Of a stretch of 64,000 nucleotides of DNA, positions 49,372-60,269 are shown in pieces (position 1 is the stretch's first letter; each line of letters starts with the position of its first letter). Position numbers and translations under genes: made by a program. The notes beneath the pieces are model-generated. The model made no database searches. It was given only the letters and a program-made list of their open reading frames with translations, and had not been told where the DNA came from. Source of the DNA: Serripes groenlandicus (lineage: Eukaryota > Mollusca > Bivalvia > Cardiida > Cardiidae); assembly GCA_031761405.1 (NCBI GenBank), contig JASEVX010000013.1:41101653-41165652 (forward strand). The letters run 5' to 3'.

Positions 49372-51081
49372 ATGGCTGAAGCCAATACTGCTGGACACAG
49401 TAACATGTCAGACGAAGACCCAACAAGGATGTGTGATCCTTGTCAGTTCCGAGGGGTTAACACACAAGCAGGGATATTCTGTCAGGTCTGTTCAGAATAT
49501 TTATGCGACACTTGTGAAGAAGTCCATCGAAGTTTGAGAGCGACACGGGATCACGAGCTTAAACCCTTCGACATGTCGAAAAGAAGGTCTATAAAACTGA
49601 AGTCACTGATTTCTTCCATAATGACATGCACAGTCCATGATTCAGAAGCGCTTACACTGTTCTGTTTCAAACATGACGTAGCCATATGCGACCGGTGCAG
49701 TACAATTAAACACAGACGATGTGAAATAAAGATGTTGAAAGAAGTTGTACGTGAAACAAAGACCAAAACTGAGGTTGGATTATTTTTAGAGAATATCAGG
49801 TCCTTAAGTACACAGATCACAGAACTTAAAGAGTTAAGAGAAAGGGATAAGCGGCAGATAAGGAAGTGCTGCGGGGAATCTAAACAGGACGTTATTGAAT
49901 TGAAAAGAAAAGTCATTGAATGGATTGAGAAATTGGCGAAAGATATGGAGGACAATATTTGTGACATAGAAGAGAATCTAAAGACTAAAACTGAAAACGA
50001 TATTAAAGCAACAAACGAGATGAGCGACCAACTAAAAGAAACTATTGATTATTTTGAATGTCTTGGCAATGCAGATCAAGACGCAGCGTTTGTCCTGACG
50101 AAGAAAGAGAAATACAAACTCGACGAAGGAAAAGAAGCGAAAGACGATATACTGAAGGAGATAAAACCAGTCAAGCTAGATTTTCACAGGTCCGACAAAC
50201 TCGTCACCTTAATGTCCGAAGTAACCTCAATGGGTACATTCAAAACAGATGATCCAAGTATCTGTGTCCAACAAATTTCATCGGACGATTCTCGAATCTG
50301 TTTTCCGCAAATATCGTTGTTGACAAAAAGTGACATTAATATTGGGTCAACTAGCCGTGTCACGGGTTGCGTGTTTATGCCAGACGGGCGATTAGTCGTG
50401 TGTCAAGGTCATGAAATTAATTTGGTCAAGGTCTTTTCAGAAGACTTCAAAATACAAAACGAGATGAAAATTGCCTCTGTATGGGATGTGGCTGTTGTGT
50501 CCGAGAACCAGGTCATCGCAAGTCAAAGAGAAGAAAAATGTCTTATATTCTTGAATATTTCCGGTGCCATTGCGAAGGGAAAAACAATTCAAGTCGGAAT
50601 GAAGTGTTGGGGTGTTGACTATAAAAATGATAGAATATACGTCACGTGTCATGATATTACAGGACACGGGGGAAAGGTTAAGATACTGACAATGACTGGT
50701 GACACTGTGAACACGTTTAACGTTAGTCGGGGTAATCCTTATTACCTAGCTGTTAACAGTTCCGGTGACAGAATCGTTGTTAGTACGAATACCACTGACG
50801 TGCAGTGTATTGACAGCACTGGAACTACACTGTACACATATTCTGACAGTCAGCTTAGTAATAGTCTAGGTGTGTTGTTTGACTCGTATAACAACTTCAT
50901 AGTGATTGGATATACGTCTAACAATCTACACGTGGTGAATAGTATCGGTACTAAGCAGAAGGTTCTCTTGACATCTAATGATGAAATGAGCAAGCCTTAT
51001 TGTCTTTCGTACAGACCTAGTGATAAAACACTCGTTATAGGACAGTATGGGACATCACTCTTTGTGTTTAAAATTAATTAG
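49372..51081 (+). CDS. RING-less TRIM-like protein (copy 3)
   Basis: The 569-residue product has the same two B-boxes, coiled coil and propeller as copies 1 and 2. In the first 327 residues it differs from them only at V51, Q148, E154, N202 and K319, none of which is a zinc ligand. In the propeller it resembles copy 2 (S328, R329, Q345 to N350) but is unique at K411, I429, H432, R453, N455 and in the Y514-T-S loop, and has F and I near its C-terminus. Length equals copy 1 because it lacks copy 2's three-codon deletion. The splice acceptor lies 12 bases before the ATG, and the frame is intact. Unlike copies 1 and 2, its upstream pseudogene has been deleted. Confidence 0.92.
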   Translation: MAEANTAGHSNMSDEDPTRMCDPCQFRGVNTQAGIFCQVCSEYLCDTCEEVHRSLRATRDHELKPFDMSKRRSIKLKSLISSIMTCTVHDSEALTLFCFKHDVAICDRCSTIKHRRCEIKMLKEVVRETKTKTEVGLFLENIRSLSTQITELKELRERDKRQIRKCCGESKQDVIELKRKVIEWIEKLAKDMEDNICDIEENLKTKTENDIKATNEMSDQLKETIDYFECLGNADQDAAFVLTKKEKYKLDEGKEAKDDILKEIKPVKLDFHRSDKLVTLMSEVTSMGTFKTDDPSICVQQISSDDSRICFPQISLLTKSDINIGSTSRVTGCVFMPDGRLVVCQGHEINLVKVFSEDFKIQNEMKIASVWDVAVVSENQVIASQREEKCLIFLNISGAIAKGKTIQVGMKCWGVDYKNDRIYVTCHDITGHGGKVKILTMTGDTVNTFNVSRGNPYYLAVNSSGDRIVVSTNTTDVQCIDSTGTTLYTYSDSQLSNSLGVLFDSYNNFIVIGYTSNNLHVVNSIGTKQKVLLTSNDEMSKPYCLSYRPSDKTLVIGQYGTSLFVFKIN

Positions 51082-51222
51082 AACTAAACATCTGGTACAA
51101 TGTCTAAACATGTAGTCACTCAGACCCGATGATACGTCTTAATGTTGCTGTGTGTATCGAGATATCCGATTAAGAAATGAAAGTAGTTGTTAACCACTAA
51201 CTTTAATTAAAATAACATTGAA

Positions 51223-51228
51223 AATAAA
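51223..51228 (+). terminator. Polyadenylation signal AATAAA, copy 3
   Basis: About 140 bases past the stop, as in the other copies. Confidence 0.5.
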
Positions 51229-51644
51229 ATTAATAATGCAGTTTCATCATAACCTATGTTTGTTTATAAAGTGTAATTGATCGGGTTTCTGCGAAAACAA
51301 ACCGTTAGGCATTTGCTACCAGTGAAGATATAGATAAGCCAGCCTCAGACAAGCCGTTTACCACATCTGTAATACTAACGTTAAGGTTGGTTTTCGGAAG
51401 GCACAGTTCAATAAGTGATTTTATAGCAGTACAGTGTAAATACAAATAAAATGCAAATCCTTCATTATGAATTTATTATATATAACTGGCATGCTTGTAA
51501 TGACTGAGTCAATATATTACCTTTGTATAGAAGCACAATTTTAAGACTATCAAACTAAACGTTTTATATTTAGAAAGAAATACACATTATTCTTTATATA
51601 AGTTTATGTCAGTGTAATTATTAAATTATGTGACGAAAAAACCA

Positions 51645-51935
51645 GTTCTGTCATATCCCCTGTCTTAACTTTATACATGCTTTGTGTGTGTTTATGACTG
51701 TGATGATATAGTTATTTGCGGGAAGGAAACGTGTATGTGATATCCCCTTACTTAACTGTGTACATGCACTAATTTCATATTTTGTCCGTGATACTTGAGT
51801 TATGTGCAGGATGAAAACTGTTCTAAGATATCCCCATACTTAACTATGTAAATGCATTATTGTTTGGGTTTTTGGCTGTGATAATTCAGTTATGTGCACG
51901 ATTAAACGGCTCTGTGATATCCCCTTCTCGTCTGT
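51645..51935. repeat. ~88-bp tandem repeat, copy 3
   Basis: Orthologue of 9,885-10,175. Confidence 0.75.
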
Positions 51936-52435
51936 GTACGTGATAAAAAGCCACAAAATTCTAATTTGGTAAACATATAAACAGCTAAAATTGTAAAATA
52001 TGGACATACTGAACCAATACAGAGCAACAAAAGTTTTTAGCAGCGATAACAATTCTGTGAAAATTGTACGTTTTAATAGTGTGACATTTCATATAATACC
52101 CACTTTTCAATCGAATGGGAAATAAACAGTTATGTGTCTAAAGATGGTAACTGACAATAAAAAATTTAGATATTCATTTTATCTACAGTTCTAAATTAGA
52201 ATATAGCTGAACAGCTTAACCTGAAACACTAAACGATATATATTAATTAGAGCTTTACGCAATTTTGAGCGGTATTTCAGTGATTTCACGGCGTTCAGTT
52301 GACATAGCGTTCTTTTGTGTCTTTCTTACACCGATACTCAGCACATCATTCTTCCCGAGAAACTGGCTACAACATTTTAATTTTAAGCCAATTAGAGGAA
52401 GACCAATGACACGTGTCACAATGTCGAGCATATAC

Positions 52436-53890
52436 CTTTATCAGCCCGAACATCCGCTCAGTCTGACCCGACCATGCAGCCCTCTGCGAAAACCAACCAT
52501 TAGGCATTTACTTCCAGTATAGACTCGGATCAGCCAGCACATCCATTCAGTGTGATCTTACCGTGTGGCGTTCTGCAAGAACCAACTCATAGGTATTTAC
52601 TGCAAGTTTAGACTCGGTATAGACCTAGATCAGCCTGCACATCCGTACAGTCTGATCCGAATGTGTGGCACTCTTCGAAATGCAAAAAATAGGCATTTAC
52701 TGCCAGCATAGACACTAGGTAAAGGTTAGGTTTTATGACGGTTAGATATTCACTTTACCAAACTTATGAGCGGCGCTCCTCCGCAAAAAACAACCAATAG
52801 GTAGTTACTGACAGTATACACTCAGATCAGCAAGAATATCCGTTCAGTTTGATCTGACCATGCGACGCTCCGCGAAAACCAACCAATAGGCATTTATTGC
52901 CAGTAAAGACCTCGATCAACCAGTATATTCGTTCATTCTGATGTGACATTGCGGCACTCTACGTAAACAAACCAATAGACATTTATTTCCAGTATATATC
53001 TAGGTCAGCCAGCATATACGTTCAATCGGATCGAAAATTGCGGCGCTCTGCTTAAAATAACCAATAGGCATTTACTGCCAGTATAGAACCAGATCAGCCT
53101 TTCACATCCGTTTAGTCTGATCCGACCGTGCGTCGAGCTGCAAAATCCAACCAATAGACATTTACTCCCAGTATAAACTCAGATCAGCCAGTGCATCCAT
53201 GCAGTCTTACCTGACATTTTCGGCGCCCTGCGAAAAACAACCAATAGGCATTTACAGACAGTATAGACAGTGTATCCACAGACAGTATAGCCACAGTCTG
53301 AGCCGACCGTAGGGCGCTCTGTGAAAACCACCCAATATACATTTACTGAAGTCAATAACCAGACCAGCCAGTGCATTCGTTCAGTCTGATTCGACCGTGT
53401 TGCTCACTGCGAAAACCAACCAATATACATTTACTGAAGTATAGTCACATATCAGCGAGCACATCTGATCAGACTGATCCGACCGTGTGGCGCTCTGCAA
53501 AAAACAACCAATATGCATTTGCTTCCGGAATAGACCTATAACATCTGTTAAGTCTCATAGTACGGCGCTCTGCGAAAACAACTAATAAACATTTACTTTC
53601 AATATACACTTAGATTAGCAAGTATATCCGTTCAATCTGATCCGATCGTGATGAGCTCTGCGAAAAAAAAACAATATACATTTACTGCCAGTATAGACCC
53701 AAATCAGCCAGCAGATGTGTTCAATCTCATTCGACCGTGCAGCGCTCTGCGAAAATTAACCAATACGCATTTACTGTCAGTATAGACTCAGATCAGTCAG
53801 CGCATTTGTTTAGTCCTATCAGAACGTGATGTAATCTGTTAAAAACCAACCAATATGCATTTACTGCCAGTATAAACCCATATCAGCATA
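52436..53890. repeat. ~89-bp minisatellite, copy 3 (shortest)
   Basis: Same unit as 10,676-12,244. GCAAGTTTAGAC at about 52,602 is joined to TCGGTATAGACC, so a stretch of just over one unit is missing relative to copy 1. A further ~15-base loss lies near 53,265 in the short internal repeats. Confidence 0.9.
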
Positions 53891-54113
53891 TAGGTCCTGA
53901 CTACTAATCGTAGGTTGTAGTCTGGCACAAAAAGAGGTTTTAAAGGCACCGTTTTGGACGAAAATCACTATTTCCACTGAAGGGCCATTTGGACACTAAA
54001 AACTCCTTTATAGTTGCACTGATGCCGCATACGACTTCCCGACTCCTCGCAAAGTGTATAGTTGCACCCTTTAGGTCCTGACTACTATTCGTAGGTTGTA
54101 GTCTGGCACAAAA
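53891..54113. repeat. 180-bp-spaced hairpin duplicate, copy 3
   Basis: Orthologue of 12,243-12,465, with a few substitutions. Confidence 0.6.
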
Positions 54114-54356
54114 ACCAGTCAACTGGATACATTCGGACTCGGATGATTTTCATAGAAAAGATATGTTAACAAACGTAAGGGAATAAACACAAACTGAAAG
54201 ATCAGATAGAATTTGATAAAATAAACATTTACATGTATATGCATATACATATGTGAAATTTTGGCTATCTAGCGCATTATATGTGAAGGGTAATATAGTG
54301 ACAATTTGTCAGCTTTATTTAACTACTGTTCTTTGATTTATGGATAGTTTCCATTG

Positions 54357-54620
54357 TTAGCTCACCTAAGCACGAAGTGCAAGGTGAGCTTTTGTGATAA
54401 CTCACCGTCCGGCGTCCGTCGTCGTCGTCTGTCCGTCTGTTAACAATGTCCTACTTATGACTTCTACTAAAGCAATGGATTGATTTCACAATTACTTCAT
54501 CGGAATTCTCCTTAGGTAGTCCTCCTTTTTCAAGTTGTTCAAAGAATTTAATTACAAGTATAACTTTGGTTGCTGCGGCATCAGAAAAGGGAAAAATTGC
54601 CCAAACTTTAAAAAAAAAAA
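54357..54620. mobile_element. TTAGCTCACC dispersed element fragment, copy 3
   Basis: Orthologue of 12,708-12,970. Confidence 0.7.
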
Positions 54621-54628
54621 GCGTAAAA

Positions 54629-55858
54629 CATGCGTGTACATGTTAGAAAGGGTTACAGCCCATTTTATTTTCGACCTGAGATAACATGTTTCAACCATTT
54701 CCTTGATACAACGAAACAAATGTTCGAAATAAACGATTTCGTCATTCTCACAAGACCTGTTCAATGCTATACCTGCAGTATTTGAGTTGAATCAATGTAT
54801 TTACTGAACATGTCGGTCCAGTTTGTTTTTCATATTCATGTATCAGATGTCAATTGATGTTCATAAAATAACATATAGCACATATGAGAGCTGGATATGT
54901 CATGAACGTCATGTTAAATAATATGGTAAAGATTGAAATATTAGATAACTGCCTTTTATCCAATACCAGTATTTATTTATGTATACGGGGGTAAATTTAT
55001 AATATTCATAACAGATTAATAACTGCTATCGATGCTTCTTAAAATTATTAGTAATGCATTAATTGATACATCTATTGGATCGTTCAATCATTCGTTCGTT
55101 CGTCAGTCCGTTTGTCCGTCCATTAGTTTGTGTATGCATTCATTCATGCATTAATTGATCAATACATGATCAAATGATAGACATATATCAATGATTATAT
55201 GCATCCATCGTGGTTTTAATTATCAAACTACATCAGGACGTGGTGTGTCCTTAAAGCAAGTGTCTTGGCGGCCAAAACTCAGTTCGTAGCCACGAATTCT
55301 ATCAGTCCAGACGCCAGGTGCGAAACCCGACTCGGTCATTAAATATTGCCGATGATTAATAAATGTCAAAGTATAAGAAAACCGTCAAACCAACATTGAA
55401 CAAATCTGAAATAAGTGACAAATTGGTACACATATACATTGTATATACATCAAATTATTTATCCATCAGATTTTAGACTTGTGATAATCAAATAAAGCCC
55501 ATGAGATGGGTGTCTTCTCTCGAAATTCGTACCCTTTTCTAGGCTCTCGTCAAAACTTGGCCCTATCCCTACCTTCCATGTACGCTGAAGGCAATAGTCT
55601 TACGAAATAGCTTATTCAAACATATTCTCTGCATCTCATATACATATATAGCTTATAAACTCACGTGTACACATTTAATGAAACAAGCTATTATATCGCA
55701 TTTGTACATAGTGTTATCTGACATATTAACATGCGGACGTAAACCATTATCAAGGATACGAAATGCTTTACTTAAACTTTTGTTGAGGCATTGTGACTGA
55801 TTATATGAACGGAATAATTGTTTTTGTTTTACATTTTGTGATAATAAGTGGATGTAAG
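54629..55858. repeat. Block beta, copy 3
   Basis: Orthologue of 12,978-14,226, with a ~20-base loss near 54,975. Confidence 0.8.
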
Positions 55859-56628
55859 TGGAGTGAGACATAGCAGTCACTTTTCCGTCGACGGCGACGG
55901 CCTCAAAACTTAACCTCAAAACTTAACATCTTAGCAACCCCTGATGGATTTTTTCTGAAACTTTGTCAGATGTATTGTATGGTCATGGGACATCATTCAA
56001 CATCAATATTTTCAAGGTCAAGGTCATATTTTAGCAGAACTTGAACTTGGTTAGGTAACTTAACCTCAAAAATTAACCTTGGTTATATCTCAGCAGCCCC
56101 TGCTGGATTTTTCTTAAACTATGTCAGATGTATTTTTTGGTCATGGGATATCATTCAACGTCAAAATTGTCAAGGTCAAGGTCATACTTTGGCAGAACTT
56201 GAACTTGGTTAGTTAACTTAACCTCAAAACTTAACCTTGGTTATATCTCAGTAACCCCTGATGGAATTTTTCTGAAACTGTCAGATGTATTGTTTGGTCA
56301 TGGGACAGCATTCAACGTCAAAATGTTCAAGGTCAATGTCATGAGTTGGCAAAACTTGATCGTTGTTAGGTAACTTAACCTTGGTTATATCTCACCAACC
56401 CCTACTGGAATTGTTCTGAACGTATGTCAGATGTATTGTTGGTTCATGGAACATCATTAAAGGTCAAAGTTATTACGGTCAAGGTCATATTTTGGTCATA
56501 ATTTGCCTTAATTTGAATGATCTTCTGAACACTCTAGAAGTCTCTTTCTTCATTAAATCTTCACGAAATGTAACCGCTAGATTTGTTTTCAACAAATCTA
56601 GGTCAAGTTCACAAATAGGTCATGATGG
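55859..56628. repeat. ~165-bp repeat block, copy 3 (complete form)
   Basis: About four to five units, running without interruption from GTGGAGTGAGACATAGCAGT to AATAGGTCATGATGGG. This is the arrangement from which the shortened copy-1 form could be derived by deletion. Confidence 0.85.
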
Positions 56629-56890
56629 GTGTTTACACTGTATACAATGACAGTCAGCTTATATTAGTAATAGTTTTGGTTTGTTGTTTCACTCATATGA
56701 TAACTTCATAGTGGGTGGACTAGGGTCTCACAATATACACGTAATGAATAGTGACGGTACCAGGCAGAAGGTTCTCTTAACATCTACTGATGGAATTAAC
56801 CAGCTGAATTGGCTGGCGTACAGACCCAGTGATAAGACTCTTATTATTGGAAAGTTATCGACATCACTATTGGTGTTTAAAATCAATTAA
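56629..56890 (+). pseudogene. 5'-truncated TRIM-like pseudogene (beta position), copy 3
   Basis: It aligns with 34,919-35,182 and with the last propeller blade of the intact gene. A five-base insertion in CAGCTTATATTAGTAATAG shifts the frame near its start, so the open part begins later (56,681). Confidence 0.85.
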
Positions 56891-57482
56891 ATCGTAACAT
56901 CTGGTAAGACTTCTTAAACTATAGAAGTCCAATACTCGATGATAAACTTCACTGTTGCAGAATCAAACAAGAAATCCGCTTTAGTTATTTAAAAAAAATC
57001 ATATGTTTTGTTTATATACCACCATATGTAATGAATATAACATTGTAATTACAATTAGAAATACAGTGTCATAATTGTTTATGTTTGTTCTTAAAATATG
57101 ATTGTGTTTCTTTCTCCACACCTATAATACTTATGATTATATTTGTTTTTGAATGGTGTAAACACAATTGTAATTGCATCCTCCTTATGATTATTCTATA
57201 TATGTCTAGCAAGCGTGTAATTATTGAGATCTTTGATTTTAATGAAACACTAATAGTACTTATTAACATCTGTTCCAGTCTGATCATTTCTAGGGTACAT
57301 ATGGGAAATCTTTATAATTATTAAATAGAGATGAAAACATTGCAGCAAAAGGTGAAATAGGTCATTATGAGCTACTTCTGCTTTAGCCAAAACAGTTTCA
57401 CAATAGTTTCAAAAGTCGAGATTGTGTCAGAATAGGGGAAAGGGTCAAGCACTATACACTAACACATTTTTAGTATTTTTTT
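56891..57482. other. Flank of the pseudogene, copy 3, no gene
   Basis: Orthologue of 14,656-15,245. Confidence 0.55.
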
Positions 57483-57665
57483 TAGCTCACCTAACCACGA
57501 AGTGCGAGTTGCGATTTTGTGGTCACTTACCGTCCGGCGTCGTTGTCTGTACGTACAGGTGGCCGAGTACTTGTGTGGTGGGGTGTGGTGTTTTCCTAAA
57601 GCCCACCCACCACTACCGTCCGGCGTCGTTGTCTGTACGTACCCACCACCCTTATAAAGACACTT
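57483..57665. repeat. TTAGCTCACC-type head with duplicated segment, copy 3
   Basis: Orthologue of 15,246-15,440. Confidence 0.55.
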
Positions 57666-57721
57666 AGATCAATAGTTTATTTTTATTTTTTATAACGGGT
57701 ATCTCATTTGCATAATAATGT

Positions 57722-57784
57722 AATTCATTCCGTAAAAGGGGGTTAATTACGGAATGAATTGCATGCTTGTGGGGTTAACCCCAC
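57722..57784. repeat. Inverted repeats at the array boundary
   Basis: AATTCATTCCGTAA (57,722-57,735) and TTACGGAATGAATT (57,747-57,760) form a perfect 14-bp stem around an 11-base loop. The left arm belongs to the array and the right arm is the first non-array sequence. A perfect 16-base palindrome, GTGGGGTTAACCCCAC, follows at 57,769-57,784. Confidence 0.85.
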
Positions 57785-57835
57785 AAAAAAACATCAAAGG
57801 AAATAACCCCACAAATACACGCCATCAGTATTTAC

Positions 57836-58690
57836 GTCCATCCGTCCGTCAACAATTCCCTACAAGTGACTTCTACTAAACCAATGGACTGATTTCAAAA
57901 TAACTTCACAGGAATGTTCCTTAGGTGGTCCTCTTTTAAAGTTATTAAAATAATTTAATAACAAGTAGAACTTTGGTTACTGCGGCATCAGAAAAGGGGG
58001 GAATTGCCAAAACTTTAAAAATATTTTGCACAAATGATTCTTGGGGCACCCTTTACCAAGATTGTTCAAATATTTCCGATCCGTTGAAAAATACGGCCGA
58101 CAGGGGGCGGAGCTTGTTTTCCTTATATGTGCATTTTAAAAACTTAAAAAAGATCTTCTTGTTAAAAGTACTGGCCCGATTTGAAGATAATTTAGTACAA
58201 ATGTTCCTTGAGTAACCCTCTAGCAAGATTGTTTAAATAAATACGATCCGTTGAAAAACATGGCCACCAGAAGCAGGGCTTGTTTTCCTTATATTTGCAT
58301 TGTTAAACTTTAAAAATCTTCTTGTCCAAAAGTACCTACCTGATTTAAAAATAAGTTGGCACAAATGTTCCTTATAGGTGACCTTCTACAAGATTGTTGA
58401 AATTATTCCGATCTAATGAAAAACATGGCCGCCAGGGGGCGGGGCTTGTTTTCCTTATATATAAAATCTTCTTGTACTGAATCACTGGCTTGATTTGAAA
58501 ATAATTTAGCACAAATGTTTCTTGTGTGACCCTCTGCCAAGGTTGTTCAGATTATTCTGATCCGTTGAAAAACATGGCCACCAGGCGGGGTTGCTTGTTT
58601 TCTCTATATGTATAGAATAAAAACTTTGAAAACTATTGAAGTTCTATTAAATCAGGTGAGCGATATAGGGCCATCATGGCCCTCTTGTTT
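57836..58690. mobile_element. TTAGCTCACC dispersed element, long copy with internal tandem units
   Basis: After a CCATCCGTCCGTC start it has GACTTCTACTAAACCAATGG and TTACTGCGGCATCAGAAAAG, as in the fragment at 12,708. About four ~170-bp units follow, each with CACAAATGTTCCTT, GATCCGTTGAAAAA and GGGGCTTGTTTTCC. It ends AGGTGAGCGATATAGGGCCA / TCATGGCCCTCTTG, the usual end of this clam repeat. There is no coding capacity. An 80-codon frame at 57,973-58,215 is repeat-derived. Confidence 0.8.
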
Positions 58691-59707
58691 AAATATTACA
58701 AAGATAAATTAAGAAAATAGATGTTTAATTAAATAGAATCAGTTACAAAATCATTGTTTTTGCAACACATGTAGAAAAAAAATCGGGGTAGATCTATAAG
58801 CTATAATTCCAAATTCTCTATAAAATTTCTACAGTACACATTGTATAGAAAATCTTTAATATTTAAGATATTATTACTATATAAAGGTCCTTGTGTGTTT
58901 CTCATGTTCTTAAATCCCAATTTGACATTTTAATGTTTTTTTTTTAATCCTTCTTTTGGTATACTCAAAAGAATAATCTCAATGAGTCTCTTAAACCCAT
59001 TAATTCACAAGATATTTCAAATGTTGTCTAATTTACCACAAGTTGAAAAATCTGGAATTTTTGACAAAGAGTTGAACATATTGAAATTAAAGGTGAAATT
59101 GCTCGTTTTGAGCAATTTCACCTTTCATTGCAATGTTTTTAAAAGTCATCTTCAACAGCAGGGGTCATATTATGTCATCAGTGTGAAGTAATGGGTTAAT
59201 ATATTTTTCAGTGCCAAAATTGAAGTGATTTATTCAAATGATTTTGTAGTATATCTGTGCTATATTATTGTGATTATTGAGCTTTTTTGTATGTACATTA
59301 ATCTCACAGACATGCTTGATAACTCAGCTTTCAGTTTTTGAAAAACTATTCACTACTACATATAATAAGATATATATAACTGATATATAATACAAGAAGG
59401 GGTTTTACATGTAACTACAGCCTTCAGGAAGATTGGTAACAAATCAATTTGCATTGTGCAATTTATGAATCAGTAAACAGATTAATGAACTGGAAATGTT
59501 TTTTTTTCTTTCCTTTTCAACAATTTCTTTTATAGTTTGAAATTCATACCACAATAAAAAAGATGCCACTCAAAACACACACGAATGGTAGCACTATTAT
59601 GTTTAGTAAAATTTATCCATTTTAGACATTGAGCTATCAACAAAGTGTAATTCCTTTTCACAATAATTTCAAAAGTTTGTCTCTAATTATATCAAATGCG
59701 GTGTTAA
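58691..59707. other. Intergenic downstream of cathepsin B
   Basis: AT-rich with no gene. It includes a perfect 16-bp stem, AAAGGTGAAATTGCTC / GAGCAATTTCACCTTT (59,089-59,125), the core of another decayed MITE, and a TTTTGGTATACTCAAAAGAA motif near 58,956 that resembles 63,290-63,310. Confidence 0.6.
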
Positions 59708-59909
59708 CCCTTTCCCTCATATAGATGCTTTCTGACGCCTCTGCAGCAGACAGCTTTTTTGAAAACATAGTGACAAAAGAAGAAATTGCTCAAAACGAGC
59801 AATTTTTTCTTTTGACACAATGATATCCAATTAATTATAGAGATTTTCTATGTTTTGGCAAAATATGTTTTAAGTCGTCTGCTGCAGAATTGTCGTATGA
59901 CGGAAAAGG
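59708..59909. mobile_element. TTAA-type MITE with both target sites (202 bp)
   Basis: TTAA at 59,704-59,707 and 59,910-59,913 bracket termini CCCTTTCCCTCATATAGATG and TATGACGGAAAAGG. The core GAAATTGCTCAAAACGAGCA is palindromic, and GCAGCAGAC / GTCTGCTGCAG boxes face each other. It lies about 150 bases past the cathepsin B stop. Confidence 0.88.
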
Positions 59910-60060
59910 TTAATGGAATGTTGAACTTGTCCTTTGCCTCTTTTAGAAATCTGAGTATTTTTAACAGAAAATATAAAAATATATCAACAAAACAATTTAA
60001 TTGATCTTAATTGCATATTCTTAATTAAAGCATTGACATCACTGTAAAAGAATAAAGAGT

Positions 60061-60269
60061 CTACGAAACAACCATCATTCCGGCGACAATATTCGATTCA
60101 ATTCCGCACTCGTCTTGTCCACGTCTGATCTTGAAGAAACCATTATCTCCCCAGTCGGGATTCCATGAGTTGGCAACGAGCCAGTAGTCTGTTCCGGACT
60201 CGGTTCCCCATCCCAAAATTTTGATGGCATGACCTCCGAGCATGCTGCCTGACTTGTGCTCGTAAACAC
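60061..60269 (-). CDS. CTSB: Cathepsin B terminal exon
   Basis: It starts after TTACAG (60,275-60,270) with GTGTTTACGAGC, giving (G)[20 protein letters not shown]. It holds the catalytic His and Asn and ends MMVVS-stop. An open frame continues upstream to 60,411, but that part is intron and MITE. Confidence 0.95.

Larger units (their letters stand above)
41135..57746. repeat. Tandem array unit, copy 3 (truncated at its right end)
   Basis: This is colinear with copies 1 and 2, except for a 2.9-kb insertion at 41,418-44,335 and a 2,251-bp deletion at 48,255/48,256. It ends near 57,746, which corresponds to about 15,513 in copy 1. The last ~3.9 kb of the unit (MITE pair, recombinase remnant, GA tract and left part of block gamma) is therefore absent, and unrelated sequence leading to cathepsin B follows. 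Confidence 0.9.

Noticed and set aside
57973..58215. 80-codon frame in the boundary element
   Set aside because: Lies within ~170-bp non-coding repeat units of a dispersed element.
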